Part shown: piece after piece, positions 51,354 to 60,845 of the stretch
Position numbering within the stretch: the stretch's first letter is position 1
Layout: every line of letters starts with the position of its first letter
Source: JAGTVB01 sp049282355
GTDB taxonomy: Bacteria; Pseudomonadota; Gammaproteobacteria; HK1
Length of the DNA: 64,000 nucleotides
Assembly: GCA_049282355.1 (NCBI GenBank)
Contig: JBAPTW010000108.1
Span: 1-64,000 of the forward strand
Direction of reading: 5' to 3'
Position numbers and translations under genes: made by a program
The notes under the pieces: generated by a model
Told to the model about the DNA's origin: nothing
What the model saw: only the letters and a program-made list of their open reading frames with translations
The model's database searches: none

Positions 51354-52865
51354 TTATCTCGCATTGTGTAGCTCGAGAACTTCGTCATCTGAGCGAAACT
51401 CACGGGATTTTCCTTCATCACAGCGTTGTTGCTCAAGTTGGGCAAGATAAGCGGCGGTCACGTGACCAGTAACATATTCACCGGTAAAACATGAAGCATC
51501 AAATTGCCGAATTTCTGGATTACCCTTTCGCGCCGCCTCGATGAGGTCATCCAAGTCCTGATAAAAGAGTCGATCTGCACCAAGCGTAGCGGCAACTTCT
51601 TCTTCACTGCGGTTGTGCGCCACAAGCTCTCGCGCGGACGGCATATCGATACCATATACGTTCTGATAGCGTACAGGGGGAGCCGCCGAGGCAAAATAGA
51701 CCTTGCGTGCGCCGGCTTCCCGCGCCATCTGAATAATCTCCTTTGAGGTGGTGCCACGTACGATGGAGTCATCCACCAAAAGCACATTTTTGCGTTCGAA
51801 CTCAAGCCCGATAGCGTTCAGCTTCTGCTTGACCGATCGGCGACGCTGGTGCTGCCATGGCATGATAAATGTCCGCCCGATATAGCGGTTTTTGATGAAA
51901 CCTTCGCGATACTTGACCCCTAGCTTGTAAGAAAGTGGAAGTGCTGCAGTGCGACTGGTATCGGGGATTGGTATGACGACGTCGATATCGTGGTCTGGCC
52001 ACTCCCGCAAGATCTTATCAGCCAAGCGTTCCCCCATACGTAGCCGTGCCTTATAGACTGATACCTTGTCGAGAATAGAGTCAGGTCGGGCAAGATAAAC
52101 AAATTCAAAGATACATGGGGAGTGAGTACTGTGGGTGGCGCATTGACGGGCGAAAAAGCGCCCTGCCGTATCAATGAAAATAGCTTCTCCTGGTTCTAGA
52201 TCTCGGATTAGGTGAAAGTCCAAAGCGTCGAGGGCAACGCTCTCAGAGGCCACCATATACTCGACACCCTTTGGCGTTTCGCGCATACCAAATGCCAGCG
52301 GACGAATACCGAAAGGATCCCGGAAGGCGACAATGCCGTAGCCAATTAGCATGACGACAGCAGCATACGCTCCTAGACATCGCCGGTGGACCTGCGACAC
52401 AGCTGTAAAAATGTCATTTTCGTCAATAGTAAGCTTACCCAGCTGCAGCAACTCATGCGCAAGGATATTCAGAAGAACCTCTGAATCTGAATCAGTATTG
52501 ATGTGCCGCAAATCTGCACGGAACAGATCACGCTTTAGCTGTTCGGCATTGATCAAGTTGCCGTTGTGGGCGAGTGTAATGCCGTAGGGTGAATTCACAT
52601 AAAATGGTTGGGCCTCAGCGGATGAGGAGCATCCCGCCGTCGGGTACCGAACATGACCGATCCCGATATTCCCTAATAAACCGCGCATGTGGTGCGCTTG
52701 GAAAACATCCCGCACCAATCCATTGTCCTTGCGCAAGTGCAACAGGCCGCCGTCACAGGTCACGATTCCCGCCGCATCCTGCCCTCGATGCTGCAACACC
52801 GTCATGGCGTCATAAAGCGCCTGATTCACGTGGTCCCTAGCTACGATTCCGACAATTCCGCACAT
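51354..52865 (-). CDS. purF: Amidophosphoribosyltransferase
   Basis: This 503-residue enzyme makes phosphoribosylamine from PRPP and glutamine, the first committed step of purine synthesis. The N-terminal glutaminase starts MCGIVGIVARD with the catalytic Cys2 and has HVRYPTAG and AHNGNLINA. The PRPP loop is NVLLVDDSIVRGTTSKEI. cvpA directly precedes it, 70 bases away, as in E. coli. The C-terminal end (CFTGEYVTGHV) is also typical. Confidence 0.97.
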   Translation of the reverse strand: MCGIVGIVARDHVNQALYDAMTVLQHRGQDAAGIVTCDGGLLHLRKDNGLVRDVFQAHHMRGLLGNIGIGHVRYPTAGCSSSAEAQPFYVNSPYGITLAHNGNLINAEQLKRDLFRADLRHINTDSDSEVLLNILAHELLQLGKLTIDENDIFTAVSQVHRRCLGAYAAVVMLIGYGIVAFRDPFGIRPLAFGMRETPKGVEYMVASESVALDALDFHLIRDLEPGEAIFIDTAGRFFARQCATHSTHSPCIFEFVYLARPDSILDKVSVYKARLRMGERLADKILREWPDHDIDVVIPIPDTSRTAALPLSYKLGVKYREGFIKNRYIGRTFIMPWQHQRRRSVKQKLNAIGLEFERKNVLLVDDSIVRGTTSKEIIQMAREAGARKVYFASAAPPVRYQNVYGIDMPSARELVAHNRSEEEVAATLGADRLFYQDLDDLIEAARKGNPEIRQFDASCFTGEYVTGHVTAAYLAQLEQQRCDEGKSREFRSDDEVLELHNAR

Positions 52866-52935
52866 AGCTCATAGTACCTAGGGCAATTACCCGGTTAGTC
52901 TGCCACCGAACGCATGGAGTAGCTTATGCCGCGCC

Positions 52936-53424
52936 TCAGTAGTTAAAGTAGCTACCGATATCCGGCGGCAGAAACTTTCGGATTTCCATTGCGATCACCT
53001 GAAAGTGGTCGATAAGTAATGACTGATGCCACCACGGATCCTGTGGGAATGGCGTCAAGCCGGCCAAGAGTATCAACACAGCAATTATGATAACCCCGCG
53101 CGCGATACCGAACACTATCCCGAGCATTCGATCCGTGCCCGTTATCCCTGTTTTATCGACCAGCTGTCCAATCAGGAAGTTGGCTAGTGCGGCCACCAAC
53201 AAGGTAGCGACGAATAACACGAAAAAGGCCACGCCGAGGCGCAGCGCATGGATAGCAATCAGTTCCGACAGGTGCGAAGCGAGCGGCCGAGTGTAGGTAA
53301 GGGCAACCCAAAAAGCCAATACCCATCCAAGCAAGGAAAAAGCCTCGCTGAAAAATCCCCGTAGGGTGCTGACCGCCGCAGAAATGCCGATAATCCCGAG
53401 AATGGCATAGTCCACCCAATTCAC
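52936..53424 (-). CDS. cvpA: CvpA family membrane protein
   Basis: This 162-residue protein has four hydrophobic helices: NWVDYAILGIIGISAAVSTLRGFFSEAFSLLGWVLAFW, then GVAFFVLFVATLLVAALANFLIGQLV and LGIVFGIARGVIIIAVLILL. CvpA was named for colicin V production and has an unresolved envelope role. Its position before purF is conserved in gammaproteobacteria, which supports the call. Confidence 0.93.
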   Translation of the reverse strand: MNWVDYAILGIIGISAAVSTLRGFFSEAFSLLGWVLAFWVALTYTRPLASHLSELIAIHALRLGVAFFVLFVATLLVAALANFLIGQLVDKTGITGTDRMLGIVFGIARGVIIIAVLILLAGLTPFPQDPWWHQSLLIDHFQVIAMEIRKFLPPDIGSYFNY

Positions 53425-53566
53425 AAGCGCAGCCCTATGAAAAAATGGAATCTGACGGGACTTGCCACTTTACCAAACGAGCCCGCGTTGCCTATTCGGC
53501 GAGGTCGCATCTGATCCTTAAGTGGCTTGCTATGGATATCGGACCCCCCCGTTCACAGCGCTTCTG

Positions 53567-54241
53567 CTATGGGTACGGCACCACGAGACCGCTTAGTTGA
53601 GTCTCCTTACCGAGCGCGCGGGATAACTGGCGGGCTTCCTCTCTTGATATCTCGGGGCCGACATAGACCCGCGTAAGTCCTGTCTCCCTCGCAGCGGTCG
53701 GTCTTACGAAAGCTGGATAGCCCTGTGCCTGCAGACGATCACGCAATGCAACGGCGTTGCCTCTCTTAGAAAAACTGCCAAGCTGAACAACCCAGGCTTG
53801 TCTTTTTCTATCCGAAGGCGCTGTCAAGGAGATAACTTCCCCCTTGAGCCCTGTTACCCTGATTCCATTTTGCCTCAGTGGGGTCCTCCCGTTCGTTTGC
53901 GGCACTGGCACTGCGCCTGCTCCATCGACAGCGCTTTCAGTGAGAATAACCTCATTCGCGTTCTTACCATTCGGTAATTTATTGGCTTCTTCGACTGCAC
54001 GTCGCTGACGTGATTGAATGCTGGGGGCGGTGTCCTGCTCGCCCGGTTGGTGGCTATGTTGAGGCGCTCCTGATGCTCGGTTGCCAGCGTCGAAACTGTC
54101 TTGTGCTTGGCGGGTTACACTCGATAGTGAGACAGATTTGCCGACCTCCGATGGCGGTTTCAAAACCATCGGAACCAGGATAACCACAACGCTTACCAGA
54201 ACCGCGGCTCCCACCAAGCGATGCTTTAGCCGCTCATTCAT
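53567..54241 (-). CDS. dedD: SPOR-domain protein, DedD-like
   Basis: This 224-residue bitopic protein has a short cytoplasmic N-terminus (MNERLKHRLVGA), one helix (about residues 9-27), a long disordered periplasmic linker and a C-terminal SPOR domain (AWVVQLGSFSKRGNAVALRDRLQAQGYPAFV to residue 220). SPOR domains bind denuded septal peptidoglycan, and DedD helps cell constriction. Its start overlaps the folC stop (ATGA), the order being conserved with E. coli folC-dedD-cvpA-purF. Confidence 0.92.
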   Translation of the reverse strand: MNERLKHRLVGAAVLVSVVVILVPMVLKPPSEVGKSVSLSSVTRQAQDSFDAGNRASGAPQHSHQPGEQDTAPSIQSRQRRAVEEANKLPNGKNANEVILTESAVDGAGAVPVPQTNGRTPLRQNGIRVTGLKGEVISLTAPSDRKRQAWVVQLGSFSKRGNAVALRDRLQAQGYPAFVRPTAARETGLTRVYVGPEISREEARQLSRALGKETQLSGLVVPYP

Positions 54242-55539
54242 AAATCAGCAACTGTCGTGGCGGATTTATTTCTTTCAAGTTGCAAGATTTCCCCGATCGC
54301 ATAAAAGGAACCAAAAACCACGAGTCGATCCTCAGCCGCCGCGTCGGCCAGTGCTGCTAAGTAAGCTTCGGATATCGTCTTGAACTGATGTACGGAGGCT
54401 GAAGCCTGCTTTTGCAGTATTATGTCAGCTAAAATAGCCGCCGATGCGCCTCTGCCAATGTTAAGACTCGCCACATACCATAGGTCCGATAAGCCTTTCA
54501 TCAGGCCTACAATAGCGGGGATGTCCTTATCGGCCAGCATGGCCAGAATGAGAAGAGTCCTGCCACGAGAACCTCTATGCCATAGCATCTCGGCAAGTGC
54601 CTTGGCTGCCTGTGGATTATGTGCCACGTCGAGAATGCGCTCTGGCGGTCCTGGCAGTATCTGGAAGCGGCCCGGGAGCCGCACCGTCTCTAAGCCTCGG
54701 CGCACTGCAGTCAGCGGGACGCTCAAAGCGGATCGACGCTTCGACAGTAGATTCAATGCCATTAACGCAGCCGATGCATTGAATATCTGAAAGGGACCGG
54801 CAAGAGCAGGTCGGGGAAGAGCCCGCAAGGTCCTGTCCTCCGAGTACCAATCCCAGTTATCCCCATGAAGTGTGCAAGAATATTCTCGATCTAGACGGAA
54901 CAACGGCGTCCCAAGCTTTTTCGCATACTTTTCTAAGCTCTTGAGGGGACGCGAATCGCCGTACACTGCTGGGTGGGATGAACGAAAAATACCCGCCTTT
55001 TCTCGACCGATTAATTCTCTATCGTTGCCGAGCCAGCGCACATGGTCGATATCAACCGTGGTCACCAGCGCGATATCTGCATCAAACAGATTCACTGCAT
55101 CGAGCCGCCCGCCAAGCCCTACCTCAAGGATCGCTGCATCGATGTTCATTCTCTTAAAGATGTCCATGCCGGCCAGCGTGGCAAACTCAAAATAGGTCAG
55201 AGAAGTTGACTCGCGAGCATAGTCAATCCGCTCAAATGAGGCCATGATCGTCTCGTCATCGACCTCCATGCCATCGATGCATATCCGCTCGTTATAACGC
55301 ACAAGATGCGGAGAAGTGTATGCGCCTGTCCGATACCCTGCCGCACGGAGAATAGCCTCCAGCATAGCCACCACAGAACCTTTTCCGTTGGTACCGGCCA
55401 CGGTCACGATAGGAAATTCAGCCTGCCTGAGTTCCAGCCGTTCCACCACAGGCATACACCGATCTAAACCGAGGTCGATCGTTTTTGGGTGCAGCGTTTC
55501 CTGCCAGGAGAGCCATTTGGAGAGACTATCGAAGCGCAT
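54238..55539 (-). CDS. folC: Folylpolyglutamate / dihydrofolate synthase
   Basis: This bifunctional Mur-ligase-fold enzyme adds glutamate to dihydropteroate and folates. From the ATG at 55539 it has 433 residues (E. coli about 422). Landmarks are WQETLHPKTIDLGLDRC near the start, the P-loop VAGTNGKGSV, TSPHLVRYNERI and LDVAHNPQAAKAL. A TTG at 55584 would add 15 residues without similarity. It is the first gene of folC-dedD, separated from accD by 290 bases that contain repeat R1. Confidence 0.94.
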   Translation of the reverse strand: MRFDSLSKWLSWQETLHPKTIDLGLDRCMPVVERLELRQAEFPIVTVAGTNGKGSVVAMLEAILRAAGYRTGAYTSPHLVRYNERICIDGMEVDDETIMASFERIDYARESTSLTYFEFATLAGMDIFKRMNIDAAILEVGLGGRLDAVNLFDADIALVTTVDIDHVRWLGNDRELIGREKAGIFRSSHPAVYGDSRPLKSLEKYAKKLGTPLFRLDREYSCTLHGDNWDWYSEDRTLRALPRPALAGPFQIFNASAALMALNLLSKRRSALSVPLTAVRRGLETVRLPGRFQILPGPPERILDVAHNPQAAKALAEMLWHRGSRGRTLLILAMLADKDIPAIVGLMKGLSDLWYVASLNIGRGASAAILADIILQKQASASVHQFKTISEAYLAALADAAAEDRLVVFGSFYAIGEILQLERNKSATTVADL

Positions 55540-55661
55540 AAGATCCAGACGCGATAACAGCCGACAATCGGTTCGGATACCCAATATCAGTCTCAGAAGC
55601 TATTTAGGCCATGGTCATCGTTTCGTCAGCACCACCCTTCAGAGGGTAAAACCATGCCCAC

Positions 55662-55798
55662 AATCTGTAGGCGGTCAATCGCCTTGCCACAAGGGTGTGT
55701 CCAGCAGGGATGCTGGACTCAAGTCTACAAGGATGTATTCACGACGTCCCTTGAGGCAAGGCGATTGATTGCCAGCCGGCCGAAACGATGACCATGAC
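55662..55798. repeat. R1 palindromic repeat, copy 2
   Basis: Inverted arms lie at 55670-55688 and 55755-55773, differing at two bases from being perfect, with the internal TCCAGCA/TGCTGGA hairpin preserved. It is nearly identical to 12-148, including the tail CGAAACGATGACCATG. It lies between accD and folC inside the trp-acc-fol-pur gene run. Confidence 0.9.
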
Positions 55799-55828
55799 CG
55801 CTATTTACAACCGGCTTTTTAGCCTCGA

Positions 55829-56746
55829 TTACTCGGATTCGGCGCTATTAGTTTTTGCAGGCGCGCTTAGCAGCGATAGCGAGCGGTGAGTCAACATAGC
55901 CAGCAGAGAGGCAATACAATGACGCATTTGCCGTCGATCGACCACCAGATCAACGGTTCCATGCTCCAGCAAAAACTCACTGCGTTGAAATCCCTCAGGA
56001 AGCCTCTCCCGCACTGTTTGTTCAATCACTCGGGGACCAGCGAATCCAATCAAGGCCTTCGGTTCGGCGATATTAATATCCCCAAGCATAGCTAAGCTTG
56101 CGGAGACACCTCCCATGGTTGGATCTGTCAGCACCGAAATAAAGGGCAGGCGCTCACGGCTCATGCGGGCAAGTGCTGCACCGGTTTTTGCCATCTGCAT
56201 GAGAGAGTAAACGCCCTCTTGCATACGCGCTCCCCCGCTTGCCGAAAAACACACGAGTGGAATTCGGTGCTCCAGGCAGGCATTGACGCCGCGTACAAAG
56301 CGCTCTCCGACCACTGAGCCCATGGATCCGCCTAAGAAGGCGAAGTCAAAAGCAGCAGCAACAACCGGGATACCAAAAACTTGTCCCATGATGACGACAA
56401 GACCGTCTTTTTCAGCCGTTGCTTTTTGAATTTGTACCAGGCGATCTCGATATTTCTTGTTGTCTTTGAACTTAAGGCTATCCACCGGGCGAAGCTGTGC
56501 ACCGATTTCCACATGCGGCTCAGGATCGAGAAATTGGTTTAGCCTTTGGCGCGCCCGCAGACGGCTGTGATGGCCGCATTTTGGACAAACTTTAAGACTG
56601 CGCTCTAGCTCGGCACAATACAATACCCCGCCACAAGCAGGGCACTTGGTCCACAGTCCCTCCGGAACGTTCCGCTTGCCCCTGGCATCTGTTCGAATCC
56701 GCGATGGCAGGAGCTTTTCAAACCAACTCATTCGGGAACTTGTCAT
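55829..56746 (-). CDS. accD: Acetyl-CoA carboxylase carboxyltransferase subunit beta
   Basis: This 305-residue subunit forms malonyl-CoA with AccA for fatty-acid synthesis. A C4 zinc finger is formed by Cys35, Cys38, Cys54 and Cys57 with the E. coli spacing. The crotonase-fold core has GSMGSVVGERFVRG, SASGGARMQEG, ISVLTDPTMGGVSAS and GFAGPRVIEQT. It overlaps trpA by 4 bases (ATGA). Repeat R1 follows its stop, perhaps as a transcript end. Confidence 0.96.
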   Translation of the reverse strand: MTSSRMSWFEKLLPSRIRTDARGKRNVPEGLWTKCPACGGVLYCAELERSLKVCPKCGHHSRLRARQRLNQFLDPEPHVEIGAQLRPVDSLKFKDNKKYRDRLVQIQKATAEKDGLVVIMGQVFGIPVVAAAFDFAFLGGSMGSVVGERFVRGVNACLEHRIPLVCFSASGGARMQEGVYSLMQMAKTGAALARMSRERLPFISVLTDPTMGGVSASLAMLGDINIAEPKALIGFAGPRVIEQTVRERLPEGFQRSEFLLEHGTVDLVVDRRQMRHCIASLLAMLTHRSLSLLSAPAKTNSAESE

Positions 56747-57561
56747 CGCGGACTGCGGCCGCGGTCCATTGCGCGTCGCATCTCAGAAATGAGTAGCGGG
56801 ACTTCCGCGGGAATTGCCTCCCATCGATGGGTCAACGCCTCGACACGTTGCACGAGGGCACTTCCAACGACCACCGCATCGCTAATGGCGCCAATACTGG
56901 CGGCCGACTTAGCGTCCCGAATCCCAAACCCAACGCCCACCGGCATATCGGTTATCTCTTTGATTTCGGAGACTTTCTTAGCTACAGATTCAACATCAAG
57001 GTGGGCAGCGCCAGTAACGCCTTTCAAAGAAACATAATAAACGAAGCCGCTTGCTAAAACGCAGATCTGAGCGATACGGGCTCTATCGCTTGTTGGCGCG
57101 AGGAGAAAGATCGGATCGATGCCTCGGTGTTGCACCCTTCGGACAAAGCCATTGGCTTCTTCGGGCGGCAAATCGACGGTAATCACACCATCCACTCCGA
57201 CGCCGGCCGCCATGTCGGAAAAAGCGTCGTAACCCATCACTTCGATAGGATTGAGGTAACCCATCAAAACGACGGGCGTTTCAACATCGTGGGCTCGAAA
57301 AGCTTCCACCAAGCTTAAGACCTTTCGCAAGCTTACTTGCCTCGCTAAGGCCCGTTCATTGGCGCGCTGAATCACAGGCCCGTCAGCTACGGGATCTGAA
57401 AACGGTACGCCAAGCTCAATGATGTTGGCGCCAGCAGTTACCAGTGAATGCATGAGAGGTAAGGTCACGGAAAGATCCGGATCCCCAGCCGTCACAAAGG
57501 GAATGAGGGCACAGCGCCGCTCTCGCTGGAGACGCTGAAAGCAGCCTGTGATCCGACTCAT
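56743..57561 (-). CDS. trpA: Tryptophan synthase alpha subunit
   Basis: This 272-residue TIM-barrel subunit releases indole from indole-3-glycerol phosphate. The catalytic Glu lies in NIIELGVPFSDP and the catalytic Asp in DPVADGPVIQ. The phosphate site GVGFGIRDAKSA is present. It overlaps trpB and accD by 4 bases each, so trpB-trpA-accD are translated as a coupled unit. Confidence 0.97.
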   Translation of the reverse strand: MSRITGCFQRLQRERRCALIPFVTAGDPDLSVTLPLMHSLVTAGANIIELGVPFSDPVADGPVIQRANERALARQVSLRKVLSLVEAFRAHDVETPVVLMGYLNPIEVMGYDAFSDMAAGVGVDGVITVDLPPEEANGFVRRVQHRGIDPIFLLAPTSDRARIAQICVLASGFVYYVSLKGVTGAAHLDVESVAKKVSEIKEITDMPVGVGFGIRDAKSAASIGAISDAVVVGSALVQRVEALTHRWEAIPAEVPLLISEMRRAMDRGRSPR

Positions 57562-58790
57562 ACGGCAATGCCTTCTTGAGACGCGACGGTATGAATATCC
57601 TTATCACCACGCCCCGAAAGATTGACGATGATCACCTGATCCGACGACATGCCCTTGGCCAAGGATCCAGCGTAAGCCAAGGCGTGACTGGATTCCAAAG
57701 CAGGTATAATGCCCTCCGTGCGGGTAAGGCCATGAAAGGCTTGAAGAGCTTCGCTATCCGTGACCGACGCGTAGGTTGCCCGGCCAGTATCCTTTAGCCA
57801 GGCATGTTCTGGACCGACTCCCGGATAGTCGAGGCCCGCAGATATAGAATGAGTAGCTAAAATCTGGCCATCCTCGTCGGTCATCAGGTAAGTCCGATTA
57901 CCGTGCAACACTCCCGCTCTACCCGCGCATAAAGGAGCCGCATGGCGTGCCGTCTCAAGGCCCTCCCCGGCCGCCTCAACGCCGAAAAGAGCAACCTCTG
58001 AATCCCCTAAGAAGGGGTAAAATAGCCCCATTGCATTAGATCCTCCGCCCACGCACGCTACTAACGCATCGGGTAATCGACCCGCCTGTTCCAGGATCTG
58101 CGCGCGCGCTTCTCTTCCAATCACCGATTGGAAGTCTCGTACCATTCGCGGATACGGATGCGGACCCGCAACGGAGCCTATGATGTAGAAGGTTTCATCC
58201 ACGTGAGTGACCCAATCTCTGAGAGCTTCGTTGAGGGCATCCTTTAACGTCTTGGAGCCAGAAGAAACGGGAACGACCCCGGCGCCAAGCAGCTTCATCC
58301 TATACACGTTGATGGCTTGGCGCTCCATGTCTGTCTCACCCATATACACCACACACTCCAAGCCCAGTCGGGCCGCCACAGTTGCTGCCGCAACGCCGTG
58401 CTGCCCGGCACCCGTCTCGGCAATCACCCGACGCTTGCCCATTCTTTTCGCCAGTAGCGCCTGTCCAACGGTGTTATTGATCTTATGCGCGCCGGTATGG
58501 TTAAGATCCTCTCTCTTTAAGTATATGCGGGCGCCTCCGAGCTGAGTGGACCATCGTTTTGCGAAATAGAGCGGCGATGGGCGTCCAACATACTGTTTAA
58601 GATCCTCCTCGAACTCAGCTAGGAAAGATAAATCGTTGCAGCACTGCTCGTAGGCCTCGCGCAATTCCTGGAGGGGCTTCATCAGCGTCTCGGCAACGAA
58701 CTGACCGCCGTAGACCCCAAAATGCCCATGCTCATCGGGAAAGCGCCCGACAAAAGCATTGTCACCCAGTCGACTCTGAGAAATCTGCAC
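57558..58790 (-). CDS. trpB: Tryptophan synthase beta subunit
   Basis: This 410-residue PLP enzyme condenses indole and serine. The PLP lysine lies in NHTGAHKINNTVGQ, and the phosphate loop is VGGGSNAMG. I chose the GTG at 58790 because GGAG lies 8 bases upstream and the family length is about 400. An ATG at 58856 would add 22 residues inside trpF. It overlaps the end of trpF by 29 bases and trpA by 4. Confidence 0.95.
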   Translation of the reverse strand: MQISQSRLGDNAFVGRFPDEHGHFGVYGGQFVAETLMKPLQELREAYEQCCNDLSFLAEFEEDLKQYVGRPSPLYFAKRWSTQLGGARIYLKREDLNHTGAHKINNTVGQALLAKRMGKRRVIAETGAGQHGVAAATVAARLGLECVVYMGETDMERQAINVYRMKLLGAGVVPVSSGSKTLKDALNEALRDWVTHVDETFYIIGSVAGPHPYPRMVRDFQSVIGREARAQILEQAGRLPDALVACVGGGSNAMGLFYPFLGDSEVALFGVEAAGEGLETARHAAPLCAGRAGVLHGNRTYLMTDEDGQILATHSISAGLDYPGVGPEHAWLKDTGRATYASVTDSEALQAFHGLTRTEGIIPALESSHALAYAGSLAKGMSSDQVIIVNLSGRGDKDIHTVASQEGIAV

Positions 58791-59439
58791 GATGAACACT
58801 CCGAAAAAACTCGACCAACTTTGAATGATCCTTCTTGCCCTTTGACGATTCAACACCGCTGCTCACATCCACGGCAAAGGGCCGCACCTGCAATATCGCT
58901 TGGGTAGCGTTCGCTGGCGTTAACCCTCCGGCAAGGATAACCCGCGTGCGCACCGGCACAGGAATTAATGACCAATCAAATGCCCGTCCAGTGCCTCCCG
59001 CCACCCCGGCCACAAAACTATCTAAGAGCAGCGCACGCGCGCTCCGATAGCGCTCTTCATAAGCAACCACATCGATGCCCTTTCCGATGGCTATCGCCTT
59101 AATGTAAGGCAAGCCAAAGCCTGCGCACGTCACCGGATCTTCTTGACCATGGAATTGCAGAACATCAATGCGCACAGCATCTAGAACACGGCAAATGAAA
59201 TCCTGTCTTGCATTCACGAACAGCCCCACCACGGTGACAAAGGGCGGCAAGGATGCCACTATGGCTTGAGCTTGATCCAGCTCGACCGAGCGGGGGCTTG
59301 GCGGGTAAAAAACCAGTCCAATTGCATCTGCGCCTAAAATACCAACAAACCAACCATCCTCCGGACGCGTGATTCCACAGATCTTAATGCGGGTACGCCT
59401 CAGGCCTCGCAAATCTTCTTCGCTAACCGCCTCAGTCAT
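58762..59439 (-). CDS. trpF: Phosphoribosylanthranilate isomerase
   Basis: This 225-residue TIM-barrel isomerase acts in tryptophan synthesis. The catalytic Cys lies in IKICGITRPEDG, substrate residues in DVLQFHG and VILAGGLTP, and the catalytic Asp in AVDVSSGVE. It carries about 15 extra N-terminal residues (MTEAVSEEDLRGLRR). It follows truA by 86 bases and overlaps trpB, as in pseudomonads. Confidence 0.96.
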   Translation of the reverse strand: MTEAVSEEDLRGLRRTRIKICGITRPEDGWFVGILGADAIGLVFYPPSPRSVELDQAQAIVASLPPFVTVVGLFVNARQDFICRVLDAVRIDVLQFHGQEDPVTCAGFGLPYIKAIAIGKGIDVVAYEERYRSARALLLDSFVAGVAGGTGRAFDWSLIPVPVRTRVILAGGLTPANATQAILQVRPFAVDVSSGVESSKGKKDHSKLVEFFRSVHRADFSESTG

Positions 59440-59525
59440 TCGTCTCTCGTGCTTGGCCTCATACTTCTAACATAGACAAGCTGGAACGTAGAGAGATTGC
59501 CCCCTTCTCTGGAGCCCGGCGCAGG

Positions 59526-60305
59526 CTACCAAAGTCCGCCGGGCGGTAAAACCCGCGGGATGCCAAAATGCGGTGGATAGTCTACTCCTAAGAGACACAG
59601 ACCGTCTGGCGGGGCAGTTACTCCCCCGCGAGCTCTGTCACGTGATTCCATCACTTCATACGCCCACCTTGGCTCGTGCTTACCCATACCAACGGCCATC
59701 AACACTCCAGCGATATTGCGCACCATATGATGCAGAAATCCATTGGCAATTACGTCAATTAACAATACTTCGCCGTAGCGACGCACATCCAAACGATAAA
59801 TCGTTCGTACCGGGTTTTTTGCCTGGCATGCAAGCGACCGATATGCAGAAAAATCGTGCTCTCCCAAGAGATAATCAGCAGCGGCTTGCATTACTGATTC
59901 ATCTAGCGGTCGGCACTCCCAAGTCACTCGAGCCCGCAAAAGGGCGGAGCGAACCAAACGATTCAGAATGATGTACTGATAATGGCGGCTACGTGCTGAA
60001 AAGCGAGCATGAAACGTTCTCTCGACAAGTCCTGCCCATGTTACGCTCACGTCCTGCGGAAGGTTGGAGTTGGCCCCAAATATCCATGAGCGTACAGTGC
60101 GCACACTCGTCGAGTCAAAGTGTATGATTTGGCCGTGCGCATGCACCCCCGCATCCGTGCGGCCCGCACAGGTCGTGCGAATACCATGGGCGGCGACCCG
60201 ACTAAGCGCCTGCTCTAATTCCGCTTGAACCGTTCTGGCGCCGAGCTGCCTTTCCCAGCCTGCGAAATTTTGGCCGTCGTACTCGACCCGCAGAGCGATC
60301 CTCAT
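59526..60305 (-). CDS. truA: tRNA pseudouridine(38-40) synthase
   Basis: This 259-residue enzyme isomerises uridines 38-40 in tRNA anticodon arms. The start RIALRVEYDGQNFAGWERQ, the catalytic Asp51 in TCAGRTDAGVHAHGQ, and FLHHMVRNIAGVLMAVG are visible. It lies between fimV and trpF in the order common to gammaproteobacteria, with 540 bases to fimV. Confidence 0.96.
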   Translation of the reverse strand: MRIALRVEYDGQNFAGWERQLGARTVQAELEQALSRVAAHGIRTTCAGRTDAGVHAHGQIIHFDSTSVRTVRSWIFGANSNLPQDVSVTWAGLVERTFHARFSARSRHYQYIILNRLVRSALLRARVTWECRPLDESVMQAAADYLLGEHDFSAYRSLACQAKNPVRTIYRLDVRRYGEVLLIDVIANGFLHHMVRNIAGVLMAVGMGKHEPRWAYEVMESRDRARGGVTAPPDGLCLLGVDYPPHFGIPRVLPPGGLW

Positions 60306-60845
60306 GACGGTTGAGAGGCTGTGTTAAAAGAATCTCAAGCACCGGCGAAGCGAGCCAGCCGGCGTCAAGGAACTCGAATGTGCAGATGAAGAATACATCA
60401 AAGGTCACTTCCCCATCCCTGAGAAGCTGTTTTAAAAACTACTGCGCTTGCCATAGCGGCGTTGCGCGGCGGCTCGAAATCCTCATGTACTCCCCTTGTA
60501 CACTCCGGTTCCTCACCACCGTGCGCCTTGCTCTGGCGGCGCTCACGACATTTTTAAAACAGCTTCTGAGGGGCACCCCTACGGGACCAGCTTATGGTTG
60601 TGAAAAAGAGTTGCCGGCCATTGTGCATCGAGCGGCCGTGCTGCAACGCTACGATAAGCCTACTTGTTTTTGATTCTTAAAACGGCCTCTGAACAGGAAA
60701 TTGTCGAACGAATTATCAGCCTTTAGGGAAAGTGTAGCAAGCAAGTACGCCTTCTGCAGGACTCTGGTCGAGCGAGGCCTATCAGAAGGCGAACTCAAGG
60801 TATTCCGAGGGAAGAGAAGCCTACATCCCCGGACAGCGCTCCAAA
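60306..60845. other. truA-fimV spacer holding the best R2 copy
   Basis: This 540-base spacer lies between two leftward genes and contains R2 copy A (60422-60567). A possible further trace of the R2 left end (GAGAGGCTGTGTTAAAAGAA) lies at 60312-60331. No gene is supported here. A promoter for truA must lie in it if fimV transcription stops. Confidence 0.5.
60422..60567 (+). repeat. R2 MITE-like element, copy A (complete short form)
   Basis: This 146-bp element is bounded by perfect 17-bp terminal inverted repeats, AGAAGCTGTTTTAAAAA at 60422-60438 and its complement at 60551-60567. The interior holds ACTACTGCGCTTGCC, ATAGCGGCGTTGCGCGG, TGTACACTCCGGTT and GTGCGCCTTGCTCTGGCGGC. It has no coding capacity. 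Size, terminal repeats and copy number in this window match a miniature inverted-repeat element, presumably mobilised by a transposase encoded elsewhere. Other copies: 6460, 12125, 32345, 41586, 42122, 44877 and 48521. Confidence 0.85.
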
